Shown piece after piece: positions 17,688-26,331 of a stretch of 64,000 bases of DNA. How positions within the stretch are numbered: the first letter of the stretch is position 1; each line of letters opens with the position of its first letter. The position numbers and the translations under genes were made by a program. The notes below the pieces were generated by a model. The model was not told where the DNA came from. It ran no database searches and was given only the letters and a program-made list of their open reading frames with translations. Source of the DNA: Limnohabitans sp. (GTDB lineage: Bacteria > Bacteroidota > Bacteroidia > Flavobacteriales > Flavobacteriaceae); contig JASGCW010000001.1 in NCBI GenBank assembly GCA_030053945.1, forward strand, positions 113,074 to 177,073, in the 5' to 3' direction.

Positions 17688-17839
17688 TAAAACGTAAATA
17701 TATAAATTCTTTATTAAATCCTGTTTAAAAATTAAAATAATTATAATCCAACAGTTAGAATGCTATTTTTACAAATAAAAATACAAAGTCGTTTAGTTGA
17801 AAAATTTAATACATAAAAAATCTAGAATCTGAACTAATT

Positions 17840-18050
17840 GTATTTATTCAACTAGTTAGATAAAAAATAAAATGACAAAACACAAATGACAAAACACACT
17901 CGAGGCGAAGCAGAACTGAGCGAAGCCTAAATAAATTCCAATATTTTAATGATTCAAAAAGTCAAACATTTTGGTTATTTGATACTTTTTGAACCGAAGT
18001 TTCAAAATTGAGATTTTTTTTGTACCGAAGCTACGGGATTGATATCAAAA
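17840..18050. mobile_element. Palindromic MITE-like element, copy 3, truncated
   Basis: Left end GTATTTATTCAA (9 of 12 to the terminus), two 14-bp units, then a GC-richer module CTCGAGGCGAAGCAGAACTG, the shared core ATTCAAAAAGTCAAACATTT and part of the right half. The right end is missing and the rsmG stop follows at 18054. The CTCGAGGCG module recurs, reverse-complemented, in the right arm of copy 4. Confidence 0.65.
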
Positions 18051-18053
18051 AAA

Positions 18054-18674
18054 TTAAATTGGCAAATACACCACTTTTTTCGTTTCAAAAAATTCTTCTG
18101 TGAAGAAATCAGCTATATCATACTGAATGGCTTCTGGAAAATCCTGCAATTCTTCTGTCAAATCTCCTCCTTTTAGATATAAAATTCCGTTATGACGTTC
18201 GGGGTGTCCGTTGTGTTTTTTAATTTTTCCTTTTACCCATTCTACAAAATCAGGCATATTAGTTACCGCTCGGCTCACAATAAAATCGAATTTTTCGTTC
18301 ACGGTATTGGCTCTTTTTTGTTCGGCTTTTACATTTTTTAAACCAATACCTTCCGCAACTGCATTGACTACTTTTATCTTTTTAGCAATTACATCTATCA
18401 AATAAAATTGGGTTTCTGGGAATAATATAGCTAACGGAATCCCTGGAAATCCTCCTCCTGTCCCTACATCCATCACCGTACTGCCTGCTTTAAATTCTTG
18501 AATCTTAGCAATAGCTAACGAGTGTAATATATGTTTTTCGTAAAGTTCATCTATATCTTTACGCGAAATGACATTTATTTTTGAATTCCAATCTTGGTAA
18601 AGATCTCCTAAAGCTTGAAATTGTTTGATTTGATTTTCGGTTAAATTAGGAAAATACTTAAGAATTTGCTGCAT
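18054..18674 (-). CDS. rsmG: 16S rRNA (guanine527-N7)-methyltransferase RsmG
   Basis: A 206-residue GidB family protein that methylates G527 of 16S rRNA using S-adenosylmethionine. Typical features in order: NLTENQIKQFQAL start, LYQDWNSKINVISRKDIDELYEKHILHSL, SAM loop VMDVGTGGGFPGIPLAILFPE, and FDFIVSRAVTNMPDFVEW. Length and order are normal. Its 3-prime end abuts a truncated palindromic element, so no ordinary terminator is visible. The desaturase gene diverges from it. Confidence 0.93.
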   Translation of the reverse strand: MQQILKYFPNLTENQIKQFQALGDLYQDWNSKINVISRKDIDELYEKHILHSLAIAKIQEFKAGSTVMDVGTGGGFPGIPLAILFPETQFYLIDVIAKKIKVVNAVAEGIGLKNVKAEQKRANTVNEKFDFIVSRAVTNMPDFVEWVKGKIKKHNGHPERHNGILYLKGGDLTEELQDFPEAIQYDIADFFTEEFFETKKVVYLPI

Positions 18675-18780
18675 CGCTCATTTTTTTGACAAAATTAATC
18701 AATTTAGTGTTTAAAAATTATCTCAAATCGTTATCAATTCAATTTATTAATAATTAAATTTGGGCACATTTTTTAGAATT

Positions 18781-19875
18781 ATGCAAACAAATGAACCCAT
18801 CTTCTCAAGAACCGATTCAATGAAGTTCTTCAGAACCCTAAACACAAGAGTAAACAATTACTTTAAAGAAAATAATATCCAAAAAACAGGTAACTGGAAA
18901 TTGCATTTAAAAACCATTGTAATGTTTGCTATTTTCCTTACTCCATATTTCTTTTTAATTAGTATGGAAATGCCTATTTGGGTCTATTTGCTTCTGAATG
19001 TCGTTATAGGTGTAGGAATGGCTGGCGTAGGTATGAATGTTATGCACGACGGCAATCACGGTTCGTATTCTTCTAAACAATGGTTAAATAAAATCATGGG
19101 TGGAAGCATCTATATTTTAGCAGGGAATGTATATAACTGGCAAGTACAACATAATGTTTTACATCACACCTATACTAATATTCCAGGACACGACGAAGAC
19201 TTAGAAGCGGGTAGAATTTTACGCTTTAGCAAAGAAGCAAAATGGCACCGTTTTCATAAATTCCAACACTATTATTCTATTTTCTTATACGGATTATTAA
19301 CCTTCAACTGGGCAATCACTACCGATTTTCAGCAGATGAGACGTTACTTAAAACGCAAATTATCTTATGGTGAGTTTATCAATCCAAGCATTCGTTGGAC
19401 CACTTTAGTGATAACTAAAATAATTTATTTCACGATTTGGTTAGTAATTCCTATCACTCTAGGAATTGATTGGTGGAAAGTAGTTTTAGGATTTGTAGTA
19501 ATGCATTATACTGCGGGTGTAATCTTAAGTGTAATTTTTCAATTAGCACATATAATAGGAGATACGATCACTCCGCTTCCAAGCGAAGAAAACGAAATGG
19601 AAAATACTTGGGCTATTCACCAATTATTTACTACGGCTAATTTTGCACCAAAAAATTGGTTAGTAAATTATTATACTGGCGGATTAAACCATCAAATTGA
19701 ACACCATATTTTTCCTCATATCAGCCACATACATTACAACAAAATAGCCGAAATAGTTAAACAAACAGCAAAAGAGTGTAATCTTCCATATTATGAATAC
19801 AAAACAATGTGGTCTGCTGTTATATCACATTTCAAACACTTAAAAGAACTGGGTCAAGAACCTCAACTAGCATAA
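18781..19875 (+). CDS. Membrane fatty acid desaturase (acyl-CoA / acyl-lipid type)
   Basis: Start taken at ATG 18781 (MQTNEPIFSRTDSM), giving 364 residues; the track start is 7 codons earlier. All three His boxes of the membrane desaturases are visible: HDGNH (about residue 90), HNVLHHTYTN (about 125) and HQIEHHIFPH (about 310). Hydrophobic pairs surround them (TIVMFAIFLTPYFFLI, VYLLLNVVIGVGMAGVG, VITKIIYFTIWLVIPITLG). A di-iron centre is expected. The third box QxxHH is the form found in front-end type desaturases. It probably adjusts membrane fluidity; the double-bond position cannot be told. Confidence 0.88.
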   Translation: MQTNEPIFSRTDSMKFFRTLNTRVNNYFKENNIQKTGNWKLHLKTIVMFAIFLTPYFFLISMEMPIWVYLLLNVVIGVGMAGVGMNVMHDGNHGSYSSKQWLNKIMGGSIYILAGNVYNWQVQHNVLHHTYTNIPGHDEDLEAGRILRFSKEAKWHRFHKFQHYYSIFLYGLLTFNWAITTDFQQMRRYLKRKLSYGEFINPSIRWTTLVITKIIYFTIWLVIPITLGIDWWKVVLGFVVMHYTAGVILSVIFQLAHIIGDTITPLPSEENEMENTWAIHQLFTTANFAPKNWLVNYYTGGLNHQIEHHIFPHISHIHYNKIAEIVKQTAKECNLPYYEYKTMWSAVISHFKHLKELGQEPQLA

Positions 19876-19900
19876 TCAAAACATCACAATAACAAAAAAA

Positions 19901-21091
19901 ATGAGTACTATTTTATCTGAAAGAATTAACAATTTAGCTGTTTCTCAAACTTTAGCAATGGCAGCATTAGCTAGAGAACTAAAATCACAAGGAAAAGACA
20001 TCATCAGTTTAAGTTTAGGAGAGCCTGATTTTAACACCCCTGATTTTATTAAAGAAGCTGCAAAAAAAGCTATCGATGATAACTATTCTGCTTATCCACC
20101 AGTAGAAGGATATGCCGATTTAAAAGAAGCTATTTGTGCTAAATTCAAAAGAGATAATAATTTAAATTATACGCCTACTCAAATTGTGGTTTCCACAGGA
20201 GCTAAACAATCTTTATATAATATTGCGCAAGTAATGCTAAATGATGGTGATGAGGTAATTTTACCAGCACCATACTGGGTTTCTTATTTTGAAATCATCA
20301 AACTTTCGGGAGGTGTACCTGTTGAAGTTCCAACTTCTGTTGAATCAAATTTCAAAATTACACCTGCGCAACTTGAAGCTGCTATCACACCAAAAACAAA
20401 AATGATGTGGTTTAGTTCACCTTGTAATCCATCGGGTTCTGTTTATAGCAAAGAAGAATTAGAAGGTTTAGTGGAAGTACTAAAAAAATACCCTAATATT
20501 TATGTGGTTTCAGATGAAATCTACGAACACATCAATTACACAGGAAACTATTGCAGTATAGGCTCAATTGCTGGAATGGAAAACAATGTAATTACCGTAA
20601 ATGGTGTGGCTAAAGCTTTTGCAATGACAGGATGGAGAATTGGATACATAGGCGCTCCTGAATTTATCGCTAAAGCGTGTACAAAAATGCAAGGTCAGGT
20701 AACTAGTGGTGCAAATACTATTGCGCAACGTGCTACAAAAGCTGCTGTTGAAGCTGATCCTTCAGCAATTAAATATATGGTAGATGCTTTTGAAAGCCGT
20801 AGAGGAATTGTTTATCAATTACTTTCTGAAATTCCAGGATTCAAATTAACAATGCCAGAAGGTGCATTCTACTTCTTCCCAGATGTATCGGCTTACTTCG
20901 GGAAAACATTAAGAGGTACGGAAATTAAAGACGCAAACGATTTTGCAATGTATTTATTAGCCGAAGCAAATGTTGCCACTGTAACAGGTGATGCTTTTGG
21001 CAACCCTAACTGTATTCGTTTATCGTACGCTACAAGCGAAGAAACTTTAAGAGAAGCTATCAGACGTATTAAAGAAGCAGTAACTAATTAA
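19901..21091 (+). CDS. Pyridoxal phosphate aminotransferase, aspartate/aromatic class I
   Basis: A 396-residue class I/II aminotransferase of the AspC type found in Bacteroidota. Features: SLSLGEPDFNTP near residue 38, YPPVEGYADLKEAI, VSTGAKQSLYN, FSSPCNPSGSVY, VVSDEIYEHI, and the PLP lysine in VNGVAKAFAMTGWRIGYIG (about residue 240), followed by the substrate Arg region CIRLSYATSEETLREA. It transfers the amino group between aspartate and 2-oxoglutarate, possibly with wider specificity. It follows the desaturase by 25 bases and precedes a membrane protein by 4, so the three may be co-transcribed. Confidence 0.88.
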   Translation: MSTILSERINNLAVSQTLAMAALARELKSQGKDIISLSLGEPDFNTPDFIKEAAKKAIDDNYSAYPPVEGYADLKEAICAKFKRDNNLNYTPTQIVVSTGAKQSLYNIAQVMLNDGDEVILPAPYWVSYFEIIKLSGGVPVEVPTSVESNFKITPAQLEAAITPKTKMMWFSSPCNPSGSVYSKEELEGLVEVLKKYPNIYVVSDEIYEHINYTGNYCSIGSIAGMENNVITVNGVAKAFAMTGWRIGYIGAPEFIAKACTKMQGQVTSGANTIAQRATKAAVEADPSAIKYMVDAFESRRGIVYQLLSEIPGFKLTMPEGAFYFFPDVSAYFGKTLRGTEIKDANDFAMYLLAEANVATVTGDAFGNPNCIRLSYATSEETLREAIRRIKEAVTN

Positions 21092-21095
21092 AAAA

Positions 21096-22178
21096 ATGGA
21101 TTTTTTAAATCGATTAATTTTAAAAAAATTACCGATTCCTTCCATCGAGAATAATGATGCTATTCACATTTTAAATGAAAATGAATTGCATCTAATAAAA
21201 AAAGAATATCATAATGCCTTATGGCAATCAGCACTTCTGGGATTTCTAGGAGTGCTGTTTTATTATATTCCTATGTATTTTTTACCTATTTTATCAAAAA
21301 CAGTTTCGTTAACAATTTTAAAGTTCCCGCTTCAATTGCCATTATATGACATTGCTTTGTGTATTATTCTTACCGTGCTAGAAATTTATTTTTTGACTTT
21401 CATCCATTTAAGAATGACGCATAACATAGCCGTTATCACAGGATATATCAATGAAGAAAACAAAAATCATCATTTAGAGAAAATAACTAAAATTGCTACG
21501 GTAAAACCCAATAAAGAAATTATAAAATACGGTTTAAATCCTTTTCAAGAAATCAACAAAGCAGTATTAATTTTTATCAATACGCTTATCAAACTAAAAG
21601 GTTTCTTAGCGAATAAAGTTTTACGATATTTAATAAAACGTTTTGCAGGAAGATATGCGGTGAAATACCTAATGGATTTTGCAGGTGCTCCTATTTATAT
21701 GGCATTAAACGCATATGCCACTTATATAGTTTATAAAAACACTAAGGCCGAAATTTTTGGCATCCAACTCATAGATCGTTTTATCAAATCATTAGACCAA
21801 ACTGAAATATCCGCATCAGAAAAAGAATTAATTTATGATGCTTTACAACTTATTGCAATTAGCAAGCAAGATTTTCATCCCAATCATGCGGTTTTGACCG
21901 AAAATGTAATCAAACATTATAAAATACCTATAAAAAAAGAGCATTTATTTAAACCCGATTTTTTTGAACGATTTGAAAATGCTTCAACCACAATTCAGTT
22001 GGTTTGCAACCAAATCATTACCATTGGATTATTACTGGACGGTCAATTTTCATTCAGAGAGAAGAAAAAAGTAAAACAACTAATTAAAGAGGATATTTTC
22101 AACTTTTCTATCGATGAAATCGCTATCGCAACCCACCAATTTATTAACGGAAAAGAAATAAATTTACTCCCTTTTTAG
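21096..22178 (+). CDS. Uncharacterised membrane protein, LBF_2804-like
   Basis: 360 residues. An N-terminal soluble lead (ENNDAIHILNENEL), two hydrophobic helices (ALLGFLGVLFYYIPMYFL and IALCIILTVLEIYFLTFIHL), then a conserved basic segment RFAGRYAVKYLMDFAGAPIYMALNAYATY and a C-terminal helical half. I associate this pattern with the LBF_2804 family of unknown function. No catalytic motif is visible. It starts 4 bases after the aminotransferase and ends before a very strong hairpin, so it is the last gene of that unit. Confidence 0.6.
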   Translation: MDFLNRLILKKLPIPSIENNDAIHILNENELHLIKKEYHNALWQSALLGFLGVLFYYIPMYFLPILSKTVSLTILKFPLQLPLYDIALCIILTVLEIYFLTFIHLRMTHNIAVITGYINEENKNHHLEKITKIATVKPNKEIIKYGLNPFQEINKAVLIFINTLIKLKGFLANKVLRYLIKRFAGRYAVKYLMDFAGAPIYMALNAYATYIVYKNTKAEIFGIQLIDRFIKSLDQTEISASEKELIYDALQLIAISKQDFHPNHAVLTENVIKHYKIPIKKEHLFKPDFFERFENASTTIQLVCNQIITIGLLLDGQFSFREKKKVKQLIKEDIFNFSIDEIAIATHQFINGKEINLLPF

Positions 22179-22194
22179 CATCATTTTTTATATT

Positions 22195-22240
22195 ATTATC
22201 AGCCATAAGTGTGTCAAAAAACATACTTATGGCTGATAAT
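22195..22240 (+). terminator. Strong 16-bp hairpin, probable terminator
   Basis: ATTATCAGCCATAAGT and its exact reverse complement around a 14-base loop, followed by a short T-rich stretch, 16 bases after the stop of the membrane-protein gene. The ORF-track start of purT at 22209 falls inside this hairpin and is not credible. Confidence 0.7.
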
Positions 22241-22409
22241 TTTACGTTTTAAAAGAACTATTAAACAAAATTTCTATATTCAAAACCGAAACAAAAACCA
22301 AGAAAGCTGTATTTTTATCGATGATTACCCCTTATGGATTAAAAAACAACGAAAATTCAGGTATGATTCAAAACAGTTTAACTTTAGAAAATTTATTCAA
22401 CTAAACAAA

Positions 22410-23582
22410 ATGCAAAAGAAAATATTACTACTGGGCTCAGGCGAATTAGGAAAAGAATTTGTAATTGCAGCACAACGCATAGGTCAATATGTAATTGCAG
22501 TTGACAGTTACGACAATGCACCTGCAATGCAAGTAGCCCACGAACGTGAAGTCATTAATATGCTTGATGGTGATGCGCTTGATAAAATCGTTGCCAAACA
22601 CAAGCCTGATTTTATTGTTCCAGAAATTGAAGCCATTCGAACCGAACGTTTTTATGATTACGAAAAAGAAGGAATTACCGTTGTCCCATCTGCTAAAGCA
22701 GCTAATTTCACAATGAATCGTAAGGCTATTCGTGATTTAGCCGCTAAAGATTTAGGATTGCGTACTGCAAATTATCGTTATGCCACTTCGCAACAAGAAT
22801 TAGAAAAAGCGGTTGCAGAAATAAGCATTCCTTGTGTGATAAAACCGCTTATGAGCTCGTCAGGCAAAGGACAATCGACCATCAAATCTGAAGCAGACAT
22901 CATAAAAGCTTGGAATTATGCAGTAGAAGGTTCACGTGGTGATATTGTAGAAGTCATAGTAGAAGCATTTGTAAAATTTAATTCGGAAATTACTTTATTA
23001 ACAGTAACTCAGAACAACAATCTACCTACACTTTTCTGCGCTCCTATAGGACACCGACAAGAACGTGGCGATTATCAAGAAAGTTGGCAACCTGCTAATG
23101 TTTCAGAAAAAGACATTCTAGAAGCTCAAGATATGGCTCGTAAAGTCACCGAAGCATTAGGCGGAGCAGGAATTTTTGGCGTAGAATTCTTTTTGACTGA
23201 TGAAGGTGTTTATTTTTCAGAATTATCCCCTCGCCCACACGATACAGGAATGGTTACACTTGCTGGAACACAAAATTTTAATGAATTTGAATTACATTTA
23301 CGTGCCATTTTAGGCTTACCTATCGCAGAAATCACTTTAGAAAAAGCAGGAGCAAGTGCCGTGATTTTAGCTTCAGAAAATTCTGAAAATCCTACTTTTA
23401 CAGGCATTGAAAATGTGGCTTGTTTACCAAAAACCGATTTTAGATTATTTGGCAAACCTACATCAAGACCCTACAGAAGAATGGGAGTTGTACTCGTTAA
23501 CGAAACTTTAACATCAACTTCCATAGAAGAAATGGTGGAGCGTGCCCAAAAAACTGCTAACTTAGTAACAGTAAATCCTTAA
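22410..23582 (+). CDS. purT: Formate-dependent phosphoribosylglycinamide formyltransferase
   Basis: Third step of purine synthesis: uses formate and ATP to formylate GAR, without folate. Start taken at ATG 22410 ([16 protein letters not shown]), 390 residues; the 67 codons added by the track lie in the leader. ATP-grasp features: GSGELGKEF at the N-terminus, [38 protein letters not shown] (P-loop-like), [27 protein letters not shown] with the metal-binding Glu, and C-terminal [13 protein letters not shown]-like text ([14 protein letters not shown]). Normal PurT length. It has a leader of about 170 bases after the hairpin. Confidence 0.93.
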   Translation: MQKKILLLGSGELGKEFVIAAQRIGQYVIAVDSYDNAPAMQVAHEREVINMLDGDALDKIVAKHKPDFIVPEIEAIRTERFYDYEKEGITVVPSAKAANFTMNRKAIRDLAAKDLGLRTANYRYATSQQELEKAVAEISIPCVIKPLMSSSGKGQSTIKSEADIIKAWNYAVEGSRGDIVEVIVEAFVKFNSEITLLTVTQNNNLPTLFCAPIGHRQERGDYQESWQPANVSEKDILEAQDMARKVTEALGGAGIFGVEFFLTDEGVYFSELSPRPHDTGMVTLAGTQNFNEFELHLRAILGLPIAEITLEKAGASAVILASENSENPTFTGIENVACLPKTDFRLFGKPTSRPYRRMGVVLVNETLTSTSIEEMVERAQKTANLVTVNP

Positions 23583-23596
23583 TAGGGATTTACTGT
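23568..23596 (+). terminator. Hairpin across the purT stop codon, weak terminator candidate
   Basis: ACAGTAAATCC and GGATTTACTGT pair perfectly around a 7-base loop that contains the TAA stop. There is no real T-tract after it, so it may protect the 3-prime end rather than terminate. Confidence 0.4.
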
Positions 23597-23605
23597 CTTT
23601 GCGCT

Positions 23606-23764
23606 ATGTATAAAATCATCATCACAATATTAGTTGGTTTAACACTGCTTTCTTGCGGTCCAAGAAGATTGCGTTGTGGTCCTAATCGCCGCTGTGATAT
23701 TAATAATAAAAATTACCCAAATGAAAAAAATTATATACAGCCTAGCAATTATTGCTACGCTTAG
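23606..23764 (+). CDS. Small Cys/Arg-rich lipoprotein (52 aa), not in ORF track
   Basis: ATG 23606 opens a 52-codon frame: a hydrophobic signal (MYKIIITILVGLTLLSC) with an LLSC lipobox, then a short basic, Cys-containing mature part (GPRRLRCGPNRRCD). Similar tiny CGPRR-type lipoproteins are common in Flavobacteria; none has a known role to my knowledge. The last 44 bases overlap the next gene in another frame, and the last part (QPSNYCYA) looks like read-through of that gene's leader, so the biological C-terminus may originally have been shorter. It follows purT by 23 bases. Confidence 0.6.
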   Translation: MYKIIITILVGLTLLSCGPRRLRCGPNRRCDINNKNYPNEKNYIQPSNYCYA

Positions 23765-24035
23765 TGTTTCTGCACAAGATAAAAAATTAAAAAATCAAAT
23801 TGTAGAGGCTTCTTGCGGTATGTGCCAATTAGGAACTACAGATAAAGTTTGTGCACTTTCTATAAGATATGAAGGAAAAGTCTATTCTGTAATTGGAACA
23901 GATATTCACAAACACGGAAATGCACACGCAGAAGATGGTTTTTGTAATGCTATTCGAAAAGCTAAAGTTAGCGGAGAAATTAAAGACAAAAATTTTATAT
24001 CAACCTCTTTCGAATTACTTCCCAACAAAAAATAA
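23721..24035 (+). CDS. Exported DUF6370-like Cys protein
   Basis: Start taken at ATG 23721 (MKKIIYSLAIIATLSVSAQ), a clear signal peptide; 104 residues. The mature part has VEASCGMCQLGTTDKVCALSIRYEGKVYSVIGTDI and HGNAHAEDGFCNAIRKAKVSGEI, matching the DUF6370 pattern of three to four Cys, a GDAHA/GNAHA motif and an RKAxVSG ending. The Cys/His pattern suggests metal binding or a disulfide-stabilised fold; function unknown. A palindromic mobile element is inserted directly after its stop codon (TAA 24033-24035 is part of the 8-bp target duplication). Confidence 0.7.
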   Translation: MKKIIYSLAIIATLSVSAQDKKLKNQIVEASCGMCQLGTTDKVCALSIRYEGKVYSVIGTDIHKHGNAHAEDGFCNAIRKAKVSGEIKDKNFISTSFELLPNKK

Positions 24036-24037
24036 TC

Positions 24038-24305
24038 GTAACTATTCAGTTGTTGCGATAAATGATTGTTATGATAAAGTCAAAGCACAAATAACAAAAT
24101 ACAGATAAATTCCAATATTCAAGTGATTCAAAATATCAAACATTTCAAATTGAACTCAGTCTTTTTAGAATTTGAAATTTAATTTTTTGAATTTATTTAG
24201 CTTCGCTCAGTTCGGCTTCGCCTCGAGTGTATTTTGGTGCTTGTCATTTGGGTTTTATCAACTCAAGTTATTATTAAACTAATAAAGTAATGCCTGAATA
24301 GTTAC
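24038..24305. mobile_element. Palindromic MITE-like element, copy 4, with perfect 8-bp target duplication at a stop codon
   Basis: 268 bp with perfect 12-bp inverted ends GTAACTATTCAG / CTGAATAGTTAC. The flanks AAATAATC (24030-24037) and AAATAATC (24306-24313) are identical. The left copy contains the TAA of the DUF6370 gene. The right arm has the GCTTCGCTCAGTTCGGCTTC module that is reverse-complementary to the left arm of copy 3. No ORF. The rest of the spacer up to the U32 gene (24314-24418) shows nothing further. Confidence 0.87.
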
Positions 24306-24418
24306 AAATAATCAAAAATAATTTTCCAAAAAGCTTAGTATAACTCTAATTTTAATTCTTTTTTTCAGACCTTTGCACTCGCTTTTTTTGTAACATCCAA
24401 AATATTAGGCTTTTAGAA

Positions 24419-26290
24419 ATGAAGAAGAAGATTGAAATTTTAGCTCCAGCAAAAGATTTAATTACGGGTATCGCGGCAATCAATGCGGGTGCCGATGCAG
24501 TTTATATAGGTGCGCCACAATTTGGTGCTCGTTCTAACGCACACAATCCTATTGAAGATGTTGCCGAACTAGTAAAATATGCTCATTTATATAATGTGCA
24601 AGTTTTTGTGGTTATCAATACCATTTTGTATGATGACGAATTGGAAACTTGTCGCAAAATGATTTGGAAATTGTACGAAATAGGGGTTGACGCACTTATC
24701 ATTCAGGATATGGGCTTATTAGAATTAGACCTACCTCCTATCGCACTTCACGCTAGTACACAATCTAACAATCGTGATCCTAAGAAAATTAAATTCCTAG
24801 CTGATGCTGGTATCCAACGTGTGGTTTTAGCACGCGAATTGAATCTTCACCAAATTAAAGAAATCAGCCAAGAAACAGATGTTGAATTAGAATTCTTCGT
24901 AACTGGTGCTCTATGCGTTTCTTTCAGTGGAAACTGCTATATGAGTGTCGCTAATGGAGAGCGTTCGGCAAACAGAGGCTCTTGCGCTCAAAACTGTCGC
25001 TTACCGTATAACTTAATAGATGGAAACGGGGATACGTTAATACGAAATAGCCATTTACTTTCAATTAAAGACTTCGACGTTTCAAATCAAATTCCAAATT
25101 TAGTTGAAGCGGGTATTTGTTCTTTCAAAATTGAAGGACGTTTAAAAGATGTGGTGTATGTAAAAAACAATGTTTCTTTTTTACGTAAAAAATTAGATGC
25201 TTTTTTAGCTGAAAATAGCGACAAATACATCAAATCTTCTTCTGGAACTTGTACCTACACTTTTGATTCTGCTTTAGACAGAACCTTTAACCGTGGCTAT
25301 ACCGATTATTTCGTTAACGAAAGACATCAATCCATTGGTTCTTGGGAAAGTCCTAAATCGAAAGGGCAATACATAGGAAAACTAATAAAAACAGTTGGAA
25401 ATTCGTACATCATCGAAAATGGCGAAATGCTCAACAATGGTGATGGACTTTGTTTTATAAATGAGAATAAAGAAGCCGAAGGGATTTATGTAAATAAAGC
25501 TGAAAATGGTGTTGTCACTCCTAATGTTTTAAAAGAAATTGCTGCTGGAACCGAAATTTACCGTAACAACGATGCCGCATTTATCAGATTAGTTGAAAGA
25601 GAAGATAGTGCTGTTCGAAAAATTAGCACTTCGTTAGTATTAAAAGAAACTGAAACTGGATTTGAATTAATCGCTACCGATGAAGATGGAAATATAAGTA
25701 CTGTACGATTAGACCATCCAAAAGAAGAAACTAAAACAGGCGATTCGTTAACAGAAAACTTCAAGGTAAACTTGGCAAAAACAGGTTTTACACCTTATAC
25801 CGCTGACGAAATCACAATTGAATTTTCTAAAAACTGGTTCCTTCCTATTTCAAAAATCAATGAGATGCGAAGAAATGTGTACGAGCAGTTATCTGAAATT
25901 CGTTTAGCTAGTTATGTTCGTCACGAGCATCAACTAGAAAAAACATCGCATCCTTACCCAGAAACGCATTTAGACTTTACATATAATGTTTCTAATAAAT
26001 ATGCTCGTGCTTTTTATGAGCGTCACGGCGTAACCGAAATAGAAAAAGCATTTGAATTACAATGGGACCCAGGGAAATCGCGCGTAATGACCACTAAATA
26101 TTGTATCAAATACGAATTAGAGCGTTGTCCAAAATACCATCGTGAAAATATGGATCAAAAAGTAAAAGAGCCATTAGTACTAAAACAAGGTGAATTAGAA
26201 TATAAACTAAAATTCAATTGCAAACCTTGCGAAATGGAAATTTGGGAAAAAGATGCGGAATTTGAAATAGAAGAAGATCACTTTCATTAA
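24419..26290 (+). CDS. Peptidase U32 family protein, RlhA/TrhP-like tRNA/rRNA hydroxylation candidate
   Basis: A 623-residue U32 protein. It has the start KKKIEILAPAKDLITGIAAINAGADAVYIGAPQFGAR, ALHASTQSNN, the family signature LEFFVTGALCVSFSGNCYMS, then SANRGSCAQNCRLPY with clustered Cys, SIKDFDVSNQIPNLVEAGICSFKIEGRLKD, and a C-terminal Cys set (CIKYELERCPKYH, NCKPCEMEIWEKD). Long U32 proteins in E. coli (RlhA) and the shorter TrhP take part in hydroxylation of rRNA or tRNA rather than proteolysis. The length here is nearer RlhA, so RNA hydroxylation is the likelier role. I do not assign a gene symbol. Confidence 0.85.
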   Translation: MKKKIEILAPAKDLITGIAAINAGADAVYIGAPQFGARSNAHNPIEDVAELVKYAHLYNVQVFVVINTILYDDELETCRKMIWKLYEIGVDALIIQDMGLLELDLPPIALHASTQSNNRDPKKIKFLADAGIQRVVLARELNLHQIKEISQETDVELEFFVTGALCVSFSGNCYMSVANGERSANRGSCAQNCRLPYNLIDGNGDTLIRNSHLLSIKDFDVSNQIPNLVEAGICSFKIEGRLKDVVYVKNNVSFLRKKLDAFLAENSDKYIKSSSGTCTYTFDSALDRTFNRGYTDYFVNERHQSIGSWESPKSKGQYIGKLIKTVGNSYIIENGEMLNNGDGLCFINENKEAEGIYVNKAENGVVTPNVLKEIAAGTEIYRNNDAAFIRLVEREDSAVRKISTSLVLKETETGFELIATDEDGNISTVRLDHPKEETKTGDSLTENFKVNLAKTGFTPYTADEITIEFSKNWFLPISKINEMRRNVYEQLSEIRLASYVRHEHQLEKTSHPYPETHLDFTYNVSNKYARAFYERHGVTEIEKAFELQWDPGKSRVMTTKYCIKYELERCPKYHRENMDQKVKEPLVLKQGELEYKLKFNCKPCEMEIWEKDAEFEIEEDHFH

Positions 26291-26331
26291 TTTTTATATT
26301 TTTACAAAAAAAATCTTAAACCATTGATAAT

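Noticed and set aside
22209-22409. N-terminal extension of PurT in the ORF track
   Set aside because: It starts within a 16-bp terminator-type hairpin and does not resemble PurT; the family start [16 protein letters not shown] is at 22410.
23893-24108. 71-residue plus-strand ORF across the DUF6370 gene and element copy 4
   Set aside because: Out of frame with the conserved DUF6370 gene and runs into the mobile element.
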